64,000 nucleotides of DNA from Balamuthia mandrillaris (taxonomy: Eukaryota > Discosea > Longamoebia > Balamuthiidae): the NCBI GenBank assembly GCA_031835245.1, contig JAVKOQ010000054.1:183119-247118 (forward strand), written 5' to 3'. Positions within the stretch are counted from its first letter, which is position 1, and each line of letters opens with the position of its first letter. The translations under genes were made by a program, and so were the position numbers. Shown here in pieces: positions 53,313 to 63,625 of this stretch. Below the pieces are notes generated by a model. It saw only the letters and a program-made list of their open reading frames with translations, ran no database searches and was not told where the DNA came from.

Positions 53313-53425
53313 TCTCGTGGTGTGCGTCCGTGCTTTCGTTTATTGAAGACGAAAACAAACTTGAGCAAAGGCTGCTGCCTTGTGCGTTGGATCTAGGAGG
53401 CCGTCAGAAGCTTGCCGGCAGTGAG

Positions 53426-53515
53426 CGTGTACACGTTGCTTCTCCCCATTGGACCACGCCTCTTGTTATTCGTGTACACGTTGCTTCTCCCCATTGGACC
53501 ACGCCTCTTATTATA
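53426..53515 (-). promoter_or_regulatory. Tandem ERSE-II-like elements upstream of ER Hsp70
   Basis: A 45-bp unit is repeated head to tail, beginning at 53426 and 53471. Each copy holds the palindrome CGTGTACACG and the sequence ATTGGACCACG (53448-53458 and 53493-53503). ATTGG-N-CCACG is the published consensus of the mammalian ER-stress response element II, bound by ATF6/XBP1 with NF-Y. The sites lie 136 and 181 bp upstream of the Hsp70 start codon. Confidence 0.7.
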
Positions 53516-53826
53516 ACCCAACTTCTGTTATGTTTGATTCCTTATAGGTGCGATCAGCGTATCTATATAAGCGATCCCAAAAAGAAAGAGAGGAGAGGAG
53601 ATGACCAGACTGCGTTCTTAGCGGTCAGCTTGTCCTGTGGCAATGTTGCCCATTCGTTGAGCCACTTGCATGCCATTCCGCTCGATACTCGTCCGAGAAA
53701 AAAGTGTGTGGCTTCCCTTTATACACAATATGTTGTTTTTGTGTCTGTTTTATTCGCAGCTGCCCCACCTCAAGCACATCTCCTCGGCGGTGCTACTGTA
53801 CAGGACGCATCCCTCGCAGGCGCTCA
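53516..53826. other. Spacer
   Basis: No convincing coding region. A TATATAA-like sequence lies near 53567 but has no clear associated gene. Confidence 0.35.
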
Positions 53827-54433
53827 TCATGTCACAACAAAACAAACAGAGTTGTCAGAGTTCAAGTTGTTGTGCAGCATGTAGGTCTCGCTGCTCTCCC
53901 ATTCTCCAGGGGGCTGCACCGAGATGGTTCGCCAGCCAGAGCCTTGGTCCGTGGTCCAGTATTTCACCCCGCAGGATGTCGTCAGGTTGATGCCCAGCAG
54001 CAGGGGAGTAGGATTGGTCTCCTCTGGCAGTTCCAGAGGGACTTCTTGCTTCAGTTTCTGAGCCGGTTTGTCCACCTCCGGAAAAAGGCGGAAGAAGCCA
54101 TGCTTGTTTTGGACAAAGGCGCCTTCTTTGGTGTACAGCATCTTCAAGCTGGACTGTGCATCAACCTGTTTTTTTTTACATGGAGTGAGTTGATGATGGC
54201 GGCATGAAGGTGATTGGAAGAGACTGCACAAGCAAGACGCTGCCAGAAGAAGGGTCAACGCCCATCCGCCATGGCTCAAACGTGTAAACATCAGCTGAGT
54301 TGGTGTTGAACCCTGTCATTTTTCTTTCTTCCGGAGGAAGCACACGTGGAAGCAAAAGTGGAAAGCGTGGTGCGCCTTCTTCTTCTAGGATATCCTCCTC
54401 TCTTCTTGTTCTCCCCGTTGAAGAGGGTAACAC
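53827..54433 (-). CDS. Unrecognised protein
   Basis: Two exons (54433-54230 and 54165-53827) join in frame, 180 residues. The first exon encodes a basic/acidic N-terminus (GRTRREEDILEEEGAPRFPL) and DVYTFEPWRMGVDPSSGSVLL. The second encodes VDAQSSLKMLYTKEGAFVQN, GFFRLFPEVDKPAQK and TTDQGSGWRTISVQPPGEWE. No signal peptide, membrane segment or known motif is visible in this reading. Without the 64-bp intron the first exon runs into a stop. A minus-strand ATG at 54291 in another frame gives a hydrophobic N-terminus (ALTLLLAASCLCSL) leading into the same second exon, so an alternative secreted form is possible. Confidence 0.5.
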
Positions 54434-54648
54434 TTCTGCGAATAGCTCTCATTTCGTGTCGACAAAGTCTACAAAAATTGAATCGGGCGACCAATCAGAA
54501 ATCAAAAATGAGTGCGATCGATCACATTCTTCCTAAAATAAGCAAGTCCATCCCTTCGTTGAGTTTTGGGGGGAGAGTGAATTACTAGTCGCAGCCAACT
54601 ACCTGCCGGACGCCGAGCCTTTCTGCTCACATAATCTTTTTGCAACCC
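54434..54648. promoter_or_regulatory. Divergent promoter with TGTCGACA and CCAAT-type site
   Basis: Between two divergent genes lie TGTCGACA (54457-54464), TCTACAAAAATTG (reverse of TGTAGA) and GACCAATCAGAAATCAAA (54489-54506). Both recurrent promoter motifs of the window therefore occur here within 50 bp. Confidence 0.55.
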
Positions 54649-55023
54649 ATGGGTAACGTGGTGGTGGCGTTGTCTCTGACCGTGTTGGCAGGTTTGTATC
54701 ACTGCACTCCGGCCCAGGATGGAGTGGACTGATGTTGATGTACATTTTCCTCGCTTGTGTTTTTAAGTTCCGAGCGTGGTACGGGAGGGAGCGTTCGAGA
54801 TAGGGGTTGAGGTAATAAACTCACACCCCACCAATGAGTACTCAGAGTCATGCCCTTGTACGGAGGTACGGCATTTTTATTTCTGCATACTCATCGTTCT
54901 TTTTATACCACTGAGCTTCTTTCATTCTTGTCGTTTCTTTCTTTCTTGTCGTTTCTTTCTTTCTTTCTTTCTTTCTTGTCGTTTCTTGTTGTTTCTTGTC
55001 GTTTCTTGTCGTTTCTTGTCGTT

Positions 55024-55095
<72 letters not shown>

Positions 55096-55599
55096 TGTTG
55101 TTTTCTATTTATCCATCCCACAGGGTACCTTCGACTGTGCTCTAGCCGTAGAGAGGGAGATCCTTTTTCTCAAGCTACCTTGGAACCTAAACGCTTGAAG
55201 GGCTGGAGGGTCCCGATTATGTCAATTGCAAGCCAAACGTGAACGGCGAGTCCAGCATTAACTTTGGCAACGAAGAGGAACCTGCCCCTTATAACATTCC
55301 GAATTCTGTCTGCCCCTCCGGTAATTGCAACGGTGTGACCGGCTGCTTGCTTAACTACACCTTGCAGCCAGCGAACGGCAGCGTGCTACAGATGACGCTC
55401 AACCTGAAGTATGACAAAGGTGAGGAAGTGCCCGACGGTAGACCCGCGGAAAGAGGAACGGAGCCCTTTGAGTTACTCTACGAGATCGTGCCGTTGAAGC
55501 TGGGCGATTATCCAAGATGTGATATCAAAAACGAGGGAAACGAGGCATCTGGCAGCATTCTTATCCCTGGTACGCAGCATTGATTCCACTGACTGTTTG

Positions 55600-55631
<32 letters not shown>

Positions 55632-55869
55632 AAGAAAGCATTAACAAACAACAACAACAGTTGCCTGTGGACTAGACGAAATGGAGCTCTATAAAAAGGG
55701 AGGCAGCTTTCAGCAGTGTGAAGCTTGCGTTGTGGCTGTAGATGAGTCCGCCGGTGAAGAGGGGTGCGTGTGTCCCGATGGGTACGAGGAATACGACAAT
55801 CTTGGACAGTGCATTCAAAGCGACTCTGACGGTGGTAGTGCCGCTGTGCGAGGGCCACTTTGGGTGTAA
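54649..55869 (+). CDS. Secreted Cys-containing protein with EGF-like end
   Basis: Five exons join in frame: 54649-54691, 54768-54865, 55124-55147, 55209-55569 and 55661-55869, for 244 residues. The N-terminus is a short signal peptide (MGNVVVALSLTVLAVP). A Cys pair CPC follows, then CPSGNCNGVTGCLLNYTLQP, a beta-rich region with MTLNLKYDKG and PFELLYEIVPLKLGDY, and a C-terminal EGF-like stretch (QCEACVVAV, then CVCPDGYEEYDNLGQC). Several N-x-S/T sites suggest glycosylation. The short 24-bp exon 3 is the weakest part: skipping it also keeps the frame. The large second intron is a TTTC satellite. Family unknown; an extracellular protein is the likely reading. Confidence 0.6.
54915..55096 (+). 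repeat. TTTC satellite with GTCG interruptions in intron
   Basis: TTTC units broken by TTGTCG fill the intron. The same compound repeat occurs in an intron of the amidase gene (56680-56770) and, inverted, in the first intron of the acyltransferase gene (62981-63441). Confidence 0.9.
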
Positions 55870-56237
55870 CCAACAAATGAAAAGCTATTACGAAGAAAGA
55901 GAAAGTTATCCAAAAGAAATATTGAACGGTTGACTTTGTTCTTCTTCTTCGATTGGGCTGGACAATTCTTCACGCGCTATTCTTACTGTTAACGTTTAAC
56001 TTCTTTTGTTCAGCTTTTACGTAGCGTCTTCCACTGTTATTCGAATATTCATTTCTTCGTTTTCCAAATAATCGGCAACTTCCATTAAATATATCCTGTT
56101 ATAGTAATTTTGTAGACAAATTTTGGTAATAATTACCAAATTCGTTATAAAATTTGAAATAATTTGTGATAACCGATCGAATTTTTGTTTTAACTTCACC
56201 AAACGTTGAAACGGCGTTGAGCAAAGACAGAGGAGCG
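55870..56237 (+). promoter_or_regulatory. AT-rich intergenic region with TGTAGACA
   Basis: TGTAGACA at 56111-56118 lies about 120 bp before the amidase start, in strongly AT-rich sequence. No coding region is seen. Confidence 0.4.
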
Positions 56238-58525
56238 ATGCAGCAAGCCACGGTCAAGCCGCCCACCGCAGAGCAGCTGTTGGAAGTGGCCGCTGAGCTG
56301 GGCTTTTCCATCGGCGAGGACCAACTGGCTTCCTACCTGGGCCTGGTGGAGGCCACCCTGCAACCCTACAAACAGCTTTCCAAAATAGCTGGTTGCTTCT
56401 TTTTTTCTTTTCTTTTTTTCTCTCTCTCTTCACTCTCTTCTCTCTCTTTCTGTCTTCTCTTTCTCTCTCTCTTTGTTGCCTTTTTTTTGGATTTATTTTT
56501 TTTGGCTATATATTGAACAATATAGATTATCACCCAACGAAAGTGAAGTACGCAAGGACGCCAGGCTACCAACCGCAAGGCGAGGAGAACCGGTGGAACG
56601 CATGGTTCTTCAAGACGGAGGTGGCCGGCGCCGCTGAAGGAAAACTAAAAGGAAAGACCATAGCTCTTAAAGTAAGTCTTGTCGTTTCTGGTCGTTTCTT
56701 TCTGCTTTCTTTCTTGTCGTTTCTTTCTTACCGTTTCTTTCTTTCTTGTCATTTCTTTCTTGCTTTCTTTCTCACTCCCTTGGCCACCAACTAAAAAACT
56801 AGGACAACATCTGCTTAGCTGGAGTTCCCATGCAGAACGGGTCGTTCCTTCTTGAAGGCTACGTGCCTGACGTGGATGCCACCGTCGTCACTCGCGTGCT
56901 CGACGCCGGTGCTACCATCCTCGGCAAAGCCCACTGCGAGGATCTTTGCCTAAGCGGGGGCAGTCACACCAATTGCTTCGCTCCTGTTACCAACCCGTTT
57001 CCTCTGCAACAAAAAGCAAAGGACAAAGAAAAGGAAGGAGAAGCTGAAGAAGCACAACTTTACTCTGCGGGAGGCTCTTCATCTGGATGTGCGGCCTTGG
57101 TGGCGGCGGGAGAGGTGGACATGGCCATTGGTGGAGACCAAGGAGGGAGCATCAGGATACCTTCCTCCTTTTGTGGTACATGTGGCATGAAACCGACACA
57201 TGGCTTGGTCCCCTACACAGGCATAGTACCCATCGAAGCCACTATAGATCATTGTGGACCTATTACTGCGAACGGTAAGAATTCGTTGTTTTATTCTTTC
57301 TTCGTTTCTTGGTTTTTTCTTTCGTCTGCGTTATGTCTTTGTTCTTCTGTGGTGAACTTTAGTTTAAACCTAAACGATTAGTGAGAGACAATGCGCTATT
57401 GTTGGAAGTACTTGCTGGAGTGGATGGTTTAGACGCTCGTCAGAATCTCGTTCCACCTACCTCCATCTCTTACACCGAGGTAGTTTCTGCTCCTCTTTTG
57501 TTCTGTCTTTGGCACTGAAAAAACCTACAACAAAACATGAACCAGGCGTTAGGACAAGACATAAAAGGTCTCAAAATAGGGTTCCTCAAAGAAGGTTTCG
57601 AGCTTCAAGGGATTGACCCTAAAGTGTCGCAGCTCGTTAAAGAAACAGCAGAGCAAGTGTTTCGCAAGCTGGGGGCTGAAGTCCTCCTAGTCTCGCTCCC
57701 GATGCACCCAATGGGCCTTGCCATTTGGTCGCCCATCGCTCTGGAGGGTGCTGTCGACCAGATGTATCCCAGTTTATATGGCACGGGGAGAAGAGGCTTT
57801 CATGTGACTGGACTGGCCCATGCCATGCATGCAGGGCATGCGTTGAGATCTAACGCGCTTGCTGATACTGCCAAAGTAAGATAAACGTCCTCTTGATCTT
57901 GTTCACATGCTGATTTTTGTTCTTGTTCCTGTTCTACTTATCTTCTTTCTCTTTCCCTCCTCCTGCACATTCATCATCACTCTAACGTTTCGTGACTACA
58001 AGATATTATTGATGGCAGGAACGTACGCAAAGAAGCATTACCACAACCACTATTACTTCAAAGCTCAAAACTTGTCTCTCAAACTTAGACAAGAATATGA
58101 TGCGCTGCTTCAACAGGTAGACCTTCTTCTGATGCCAACTCTGCCAACAGTGGCGACGCCTCTGCCTAAACCAGATGCCTCACGCGAAGAATACATTGCC
58201 CTTTCATTTCAGCACATCGGAAATACTGCTTCTTTCGATGTGACTGGTCACCCTGCTATGTCTATTCCTTGGTTAGTTCTCTCCTCCCAGCTTTGTTATG
58301 CTTTCTCCCCGCATGTCCATGGTTCTCTTTTCTGTTGTCCTCTCCTCTTACTCTTCTCTGTGTTCCTGTGCCCTTTTTTTTGCGTGCTATAGCGGTACGT
58401 TGAACGGGCTTCCCGTCGGAATGATGCTCGTAGGGAAACACTTTGACGAAAGCACCATCTACAAAGGCGCTTATGCCTTTGAACAAGCCATCGACTGGAC
58501 CTCCCACCAACTAACTGAAAAATGA
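56238..58525 (+). CDS. Amidase-signature-family hydrolase
   Basis: Seven exons join in frame: 56238-56391, 56526-56671, 56803-57274, 57382-57479, 57546-57875, 58003-58271 and 58393-58525, for 533 residues. The amidase catalytic triad Ser-cisSer-Lys is complete: the Lys in [14 protein letters not shown], the cis-Ser in [16 protein letters not shown], and the nucleophile Ser in [30 protein letters not shown] follows. The GGDQGGSIR form and the N-terminal extension of about 90 residues resemble bacterial nitrile-converting amidases more than GatA or FAAH. It probably hydrolyses small amides to acids and ammonia; there is no targeting signal. A charged insert ([14 protein letters not shown]) precedes the Ser loop. 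Confidence 0.92.
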
Positions 58526-58799
58526 AAGAAGATCGTTGTTTTTCAATCCCGTCTTCTGTTCATGTTAATTGTGGGTCCTTCTTGTTCTTCTGGCTCATCT
58601 TCCTCTCTGTCTCCTCTGTCGCCTCTTTGTCTCGGTCTCGCCGTTCTCTTCCTCCTCTGTCTTCTGCCCCTTCAGAAGTGTTCTAAGAAACCATTATAAT
58701 GATTAAAGTTGAAAGAAAAAAAGAAAACAAAGAACAGCCATCAACTCCGAAACGCAGTCTCTTGGTAGGGAACTCCAACCAACAACTCCATGCTTTGGA
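58526..58799 (+). other. Short CT-rich spacer
   Basis: CT-rich sequence between two genes in the same direction; nothing else seen. Confidence 0.4.
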
Positions 58800-60055
58800 A
58801 TGAATGCTAAGAGACGGAGAAACCGCACAAGGAACAGGGAGGTGACGATAACGCTGCCGAGAGAGTTGCTCCTTTTGGTCTTTGAGCATTTGGATGCGAA
58901 AAGCATTGTCGCCTCGTCTCTTGTTTGCGTCGAGGTACGTGACAAGAAACCCTCCCTTGTTGTTGTTGTTCTTCTTTGTTAACTTCAAAGCTCGAAAGTG
59001 GAACATCGTTTCAGGAGAACCGCTCTTGTGGTATGTATGCACCATCTTATTTATGTTCCCCTTGTGTAACCTTCAAGCAAACGAACAGGAAACAAAAGTG
59101 TGAACAAGGCGTGACGAAGAAGGAGTGGCGCGCGTTCGAACAGTTGAAAGAGCAACAGGGTTTCTCCTGGAAAGAAGCCTTCAAGCAAACCGGTAATATA
59201 TAGTTTCGTTTTCTTTTCTTTTTCGTCTCTTTTGACGAAGACGAGCAACAACAGTTCTCTTTCCGGACTCCACCATCTTGGACATAAGCGATAAGTTTAG
59301 GCTGGGCAAATGGTTGGGGCCTTCCGCCCCCCTTTGGCGGCTTCGCTACAAGGCCACCCAACATGGCTTCCACCCTAAACACTTTCATGAGCTGTGCGAC
59401 AATGTTGGCCCCACCGTTTGTATCGGCGTCACTTATGCTCCGTAAGTAACTGCTGCCATCTCTGTCTCTCTGTCTCTCTCTCTCTGTCTCTCTCTCTCTG
59501 TCTCTCTCTCTCTCTCTCTTGTGTTTTCTTGCTAGTTGCCAACTCCATTCACAAAGACCGGCCATGCCAGGTCCCAAACGTTACTTTTATGGTGGCTACA
59601 ATCCCAACTCTTGGAGCCCAAACCCTAAGAAGAAGAAGCAGGCGGCGAACGCAAGAGAGGCCTTCATTTTCTCCCTCTGTAATCCGCATGACCTTTGTCC
59701 GGTGCGTATGTTTCCCACAAAGGGAAGCCAAGCCTGCCATTACTCCAAGTTGGCTGGTCCTCTCTTCGGGAATGGAGACGACTTTGGCATGATGTGTGCT
59801 GCTCGTGCGTATTCCCCTTTTGCTTTCTTCTTTCTTTGCGTTATAACTGTTTTTTTTGTTTTAACAACAGGTGGAGAGAAGAACAAAGCGTGGTGCAGAG
59901 TGGGCTCGGAAAGAATGGGTTCGGAAGGAAAGTCCTACAGAGTTCCAAAACGATACGGAGGAATTCCACAACTCTTTTTTACAGGAAGCGAGGAGTTCAG
60001 AATGGACGACCTGGAGGTTTATAGTCTTGCCAAAATGCCAGAGCAACTGTCATGA
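58800..60055 (+). CDS. F-box protein with C-terminal TLDc domain
   Basis: Six exons join in frame: 58800-58934, 58999-59030, 59089-59192, 59255-59441, 59536-59804 and 59871-60055, for 303 residues. Residues 15-70 are an F-box: ITLPRELLLLVFEHLDAKSI, then SSLVCVEWNIVSGEPLLW over a splice site. From about residue 115 a TLDc domain runs to the end: LWRLRYKATQHGFHPKHFHELCDN, PTVCIGVTY, YFYGGYNPNSW, REAFIFSLCN, GPLFGNGDDFGMM, and FTGSEEFRMDDLEVYSL with the conserved acidic EV motif. TLDc proteins of the OXR1/NCOA7 group protect against oxidation and disassemble V-ATPase. Here the domain could be the substrate-recognition half of an SCF ligase. Exon 2 is only 32 bp. Confidence 0.85.
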
Positions 60056-60072
60056 GTTTTGTTGTTGTTATT

Positions 60073-63058
60073 TTATGACTTCTCTTCTAACACAAAAGAG
60101 TTTTCCTTCAATCTGTCTCCATCGCTTCCATCTTCCTCATCGACAGCCAACAACAAGCCTCGCTCTTCTTCTGCTTCTTCGTGATGTTGTTGCTGCAAAC
60201 TAGGGGAAGCAGAACGAGCTCCAGAACTCTTCTCGTGATCGTTGTTGTGTGCTTTCTTCTTGAGAGCGCTAAGCAAGAAGGTTGTTTCGATGTTCATCAA
60301 AGGTCGCTCCAACAGTAAGAAGAACAAATAGGCCAATGCATAGCTCAACACGAAGTTGCCCAAGAACATGTAGATAGCATCAAGTGCGCTCAAGTGAAGT
60401 GGCCGAGTGGCTCTGTTTTGACGAGAACGTAAGCACAAGCGCCAGAGAGTAAAAGAAAATATAGAACAAAAAAAGTAATGACACGTACGATCCATTGTGA
60501 ACAACCATCAAGATTGGATGCACGAGGTAAGCACAATAGGTCAACCTGGCCAATGGCGTCCAAAACTCTCTGCTCAGGAGCCAGTTCATTACTCCTCCCT
60601 CTCCGCTGGCGCACAAAAAGGTCAGAATGGCCAAACCGAAGGCCCAAATGGGTCGGTTGATGGTTAGGAAGGTCGCGTTCTGAACCGTCGTCCAAACGCC
60701 GTTGGTACCAGGGGTGGAGCGGTGGTAGACGTCGTACGGCGTGAAGATGACGACGGCCATTATGGTAAATGCAAAAAGCTGAAGGAGAGAGGCGACAAGA
60801 GGATGAGGTCTTGCTTTGTGGAGAATGGAAGTCTCGCTCATGAGGAATGCTGCGTTAAGTAACGGTCAAATATCATTAGCCTTTGTGTAATAAAGAAGAA
60901 GAAAATAGGAAATAGAAGCGTTACCAAGAGCAAGACCAATGACGTAGGGCATAACGCGAATCCAAGGTTTGGCGTAAAGGTCAAAGTAGGTTTGGTTGGT
61001 GCCGAACAAATAGACTGGGCTCTCGTCGTGCGTGGTCAGCATGCCATTCACCAGCAAAGAAATGATGAAGATAGCTGCTAACAAGCTCCAAGAAACAAAC
61101 TGACCGAACCGAAACGCTCTCTATTGAAAAGCAAAGGAGATATAAGCGTGTAAACAAACAAACAAACAAACAAACAAACAAACAAACAAACAAACAAACA
61201 AACAAACAAACAAACAAACAAACAAACAAACAAACAAACAAACAAACAAACAAACAAACAAACAAACAAACAAACAAACAAACAAACAAACAAACAAACA
61301 AACAAACAAACAAACAAACAAACAAACAAACAAACAAACAAACAAACAAACAAACAAACAAAAACAAACAAACAAACAAACAAACAAACAAACAAACAAA
61401 CAAACAAACAAACAAACAAACAAACAAACAAACAAAAGAATACGTACACCAGAGCGCAGGCGAACGACCCAGCGATAAAATGGGAACAGCACCAACGGAG
61501 ACAAGACATAAAACTGCATGTCATTGGCCAAGTACCAAGTCCACCCCATGCAGCTATCTCCAAACTTGGCGGGGTAAAGGTTCTGAATGTAAAGCAGGTT
61601 GGCCCACCAGGTCTCCTCGCAATTCGGGTCTCCTCCCTCGCCACGAACCCATTGCGGGCCTTCTCCCATGAACGGCATCAACTTCCAATAGACAAAGAGC
61701 AAGAAGAAGTAGACCGGGCTCAACCTCCAAACTCTGTGAAAGTAGAACAGCGCCCAGTTCATGCTCTTGGTGCGGCTGCGGTTGATCTCCTGTAGGCAGA
61801 GAAAGCCCAAGAGGAAGCCGCTTACAAAGAAGAAGGTGTCCACCGAGAAAGGCCCCGCAATGAGTAGTTGCCACCACCATTCGTGTTGAACGCTGTTGAG
61901 GATGTATTGCATGTTGTCAAAGCTGGGAATGGTGAGAGGAAAGGAGATAGTGTGGCCGAGGATGACCCACACCATGGAGAGCACGCGAATGCCGTTGAGG
62001 CAGGAGAGAGAGGGGTCCGGAGAGGGTTGAAGAAGTTTGCGTGTGTTGTAGAGCGCGGACCATGACATCAATGCTCCTCTCCAATCTCTTGTAAGTGTTG
62101 TTGTTGTTGTTGCTTTCTTTTCCTTCTTCTTTATATCTTCATCTTCTTCTAGGTAGTCGTTGTTATTTATGATGGTGTAACGGTGGGTCACTTTCACTAG
62201 AGTAGAAAAAGAAGCAGATGAGGAAAAGTAGTCCAAGGCGGAACCGACAAGGAGCAAAGCTCCCAGGAGACAGAGCAAAATTATCATGACGATTGCACCA
62301 GCGCTTAAGCTTTGCTCTTCCACAGGTTGACAAAGGGCAGAGGTGCCTTGCTTCAAGAGAAGCCCGCGAGAGGCTTTCACCATCAAGTCGAGCAACACCA
62401 ACACGTCCTTTTGCGAGCATTCCTCAGGAATACATAAACCCCATTGCAAAGACAATGCTCCGAATCTACTATTGTTGCCGTCATCATCATCTTTGTCTTC
62501 GTCCTCGAGTTCCACGTTTTGTTGTTGCTGAAGAGAAGAAGATGAGGAAGAAGAGGAAGCAGATAGTGATCTCATGGCAAAGAGAGGACCCCATGCGAAA
62601 CTATCAAAGAGAGAAAGCCAATCTTGTTGTCCATGTTGATGATGCTTCGCATTTAACGGAGAAGAAGGAGATGGTGAAGGAGAAGAAAAGACAAGACTTT
62701 GACGAAAACGAAGAGCCGCTTCTTCAGCAAAGGCAAACAGGAGATGCGAAGAAGACGAGGACGAAGAAGCAGACTGCGAAGAAGACGCGGAGGGAGAAGC
62801 AGACGACGATGACGAAGAAAGGGCGGCCAAGAACGAAGAGTTTACGGGAAGAGCAGCAAAGCAGTAGTGAGCATTTGTGGCGAGCTTGCAAGAGTCCCAA
62901 TAGCCCCAATCGCCTGGATACTTTCCACTTCCTTGCAATACTTTTGTATTGTTGTTAGTTATTTTTGCTTCGCTTTGTAACGACAAGAAAGAAAGAAAGA
63001 AAGAAAGACAGAAAGAAAGAAAGAAAGACAGAAAGAAAGAAAGAAAGAAAGAAACGAC

Positions 63059-63126
<68 letters not shown>

Positions 63127-63307
63127 AACGACAAGAAAGAAACGACAAGAAAGAAAGAAAGAAAGAAAGAAACGACAAGAAAGAAAGAAAGAAAGAAACG
63201 ACAAGAAAGAAACGACAAGAAAGAAAGAAAGAAAGAAACGACAAGAAAGAAACGACAAGAAAGAAAACGACAAGAAAGAAACGACAAGAAAGAAAGAAAG
63301 AAACGAC

Positions 63308-63399
<92 letters not shown>

Positions 63400-63625
63400 A
63401 ACGACAAAAAGAAATGACGAGAATGAAAGAAAGAAAGAAAGCGGTAAAATAAAGCTAACGTTGCAGAAGGTTGGCCGGGTCCTGATGCAAAAACGACTCA
63501 ATGCATTGCGAGGAGATATTTTGGGCTCGAACCACCGGCGCACCGCCGCCGACCAAGCACACCGCCGCCAGCAAACACGCCGACAACACCGCCGAAGACC
63601 ACCACGGAGAGAAGGAGCAGCGCAT
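60073..63625 (-). CDS. NRF-6-like acyltransferase-3 membrane protein
   Basis: Five exons join in frame on the minus strand: 63625-63460, 62940-61448, 61120-60925, 60849-60489 and 60412-60073, for 851 residues. A signal peptide (SAVLSACLLAAVCLVGGG) leads to the NRF luminal domain: QGSGKYPGDWGYWDSCKLA and WGLCIPEECSQKDV, with Ser-rich inserts. The multi-pass acyltransferase-3 domain starts near LNGIRVLSMVWVILGHT and includes GPFSVDTFFFVSGFLLGF, FYFHRVWRLSPVYFF, YLANDMQFYVLSPLVL, YAKPWIRVMPYVIGLAL, PLARLTYCAYLVHPIL and the terminal LLLERPLMNIE. C. elegans NRF-6 and NDG-4 have this layout and act in lipid uptake or transport. The two large introns are GAAA and CAAA satellites. A cytosolic charged tail of about 75 residues follows the last membrane helix. 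Confidence 0.9.
61152..61436 (-). repeat. CAAA tetranucleotide satellite intron
   Basis: About 70 nearly perfect CAAA units (GTTT in sense) with a single two-base interruption near 61361 fill intron 2 of the acyltransferase gene. Confidence 0.97.
62981..63441 (-). repeat. GAAA satellite with CGACAA interruptions in intron
   Basis: GAAA units broken by CGACAAGAAA fill intron 1 of the acyltransferase gene; in sense orientation this is TTTC with TTGTCG. Confidence 0.97.

Noticed and set aside
52953..53396. Plus-strand frames antisense to the Hsp70 gene
   Set aside because: Long antisense frames are expected opposite a GC-richer single-exon gene; they show no motif.
61152..61436. Telomere-like or CRISPR-like array
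   Set aside because: Simple CAAA tetranucleotide repeat without spacers, internal to a gene, and not a telomeric unit.
61121..63244. Long open frames of Cys-Leu-Phe-Val or Phe-Leu-Ser repeats on the minus strand, including one merging with the acyltransferase frame
   Set aside because: They are translations of the CAAA and GAAA satellites, which are introns; splicing in frame removes them and restores the known family sequence.
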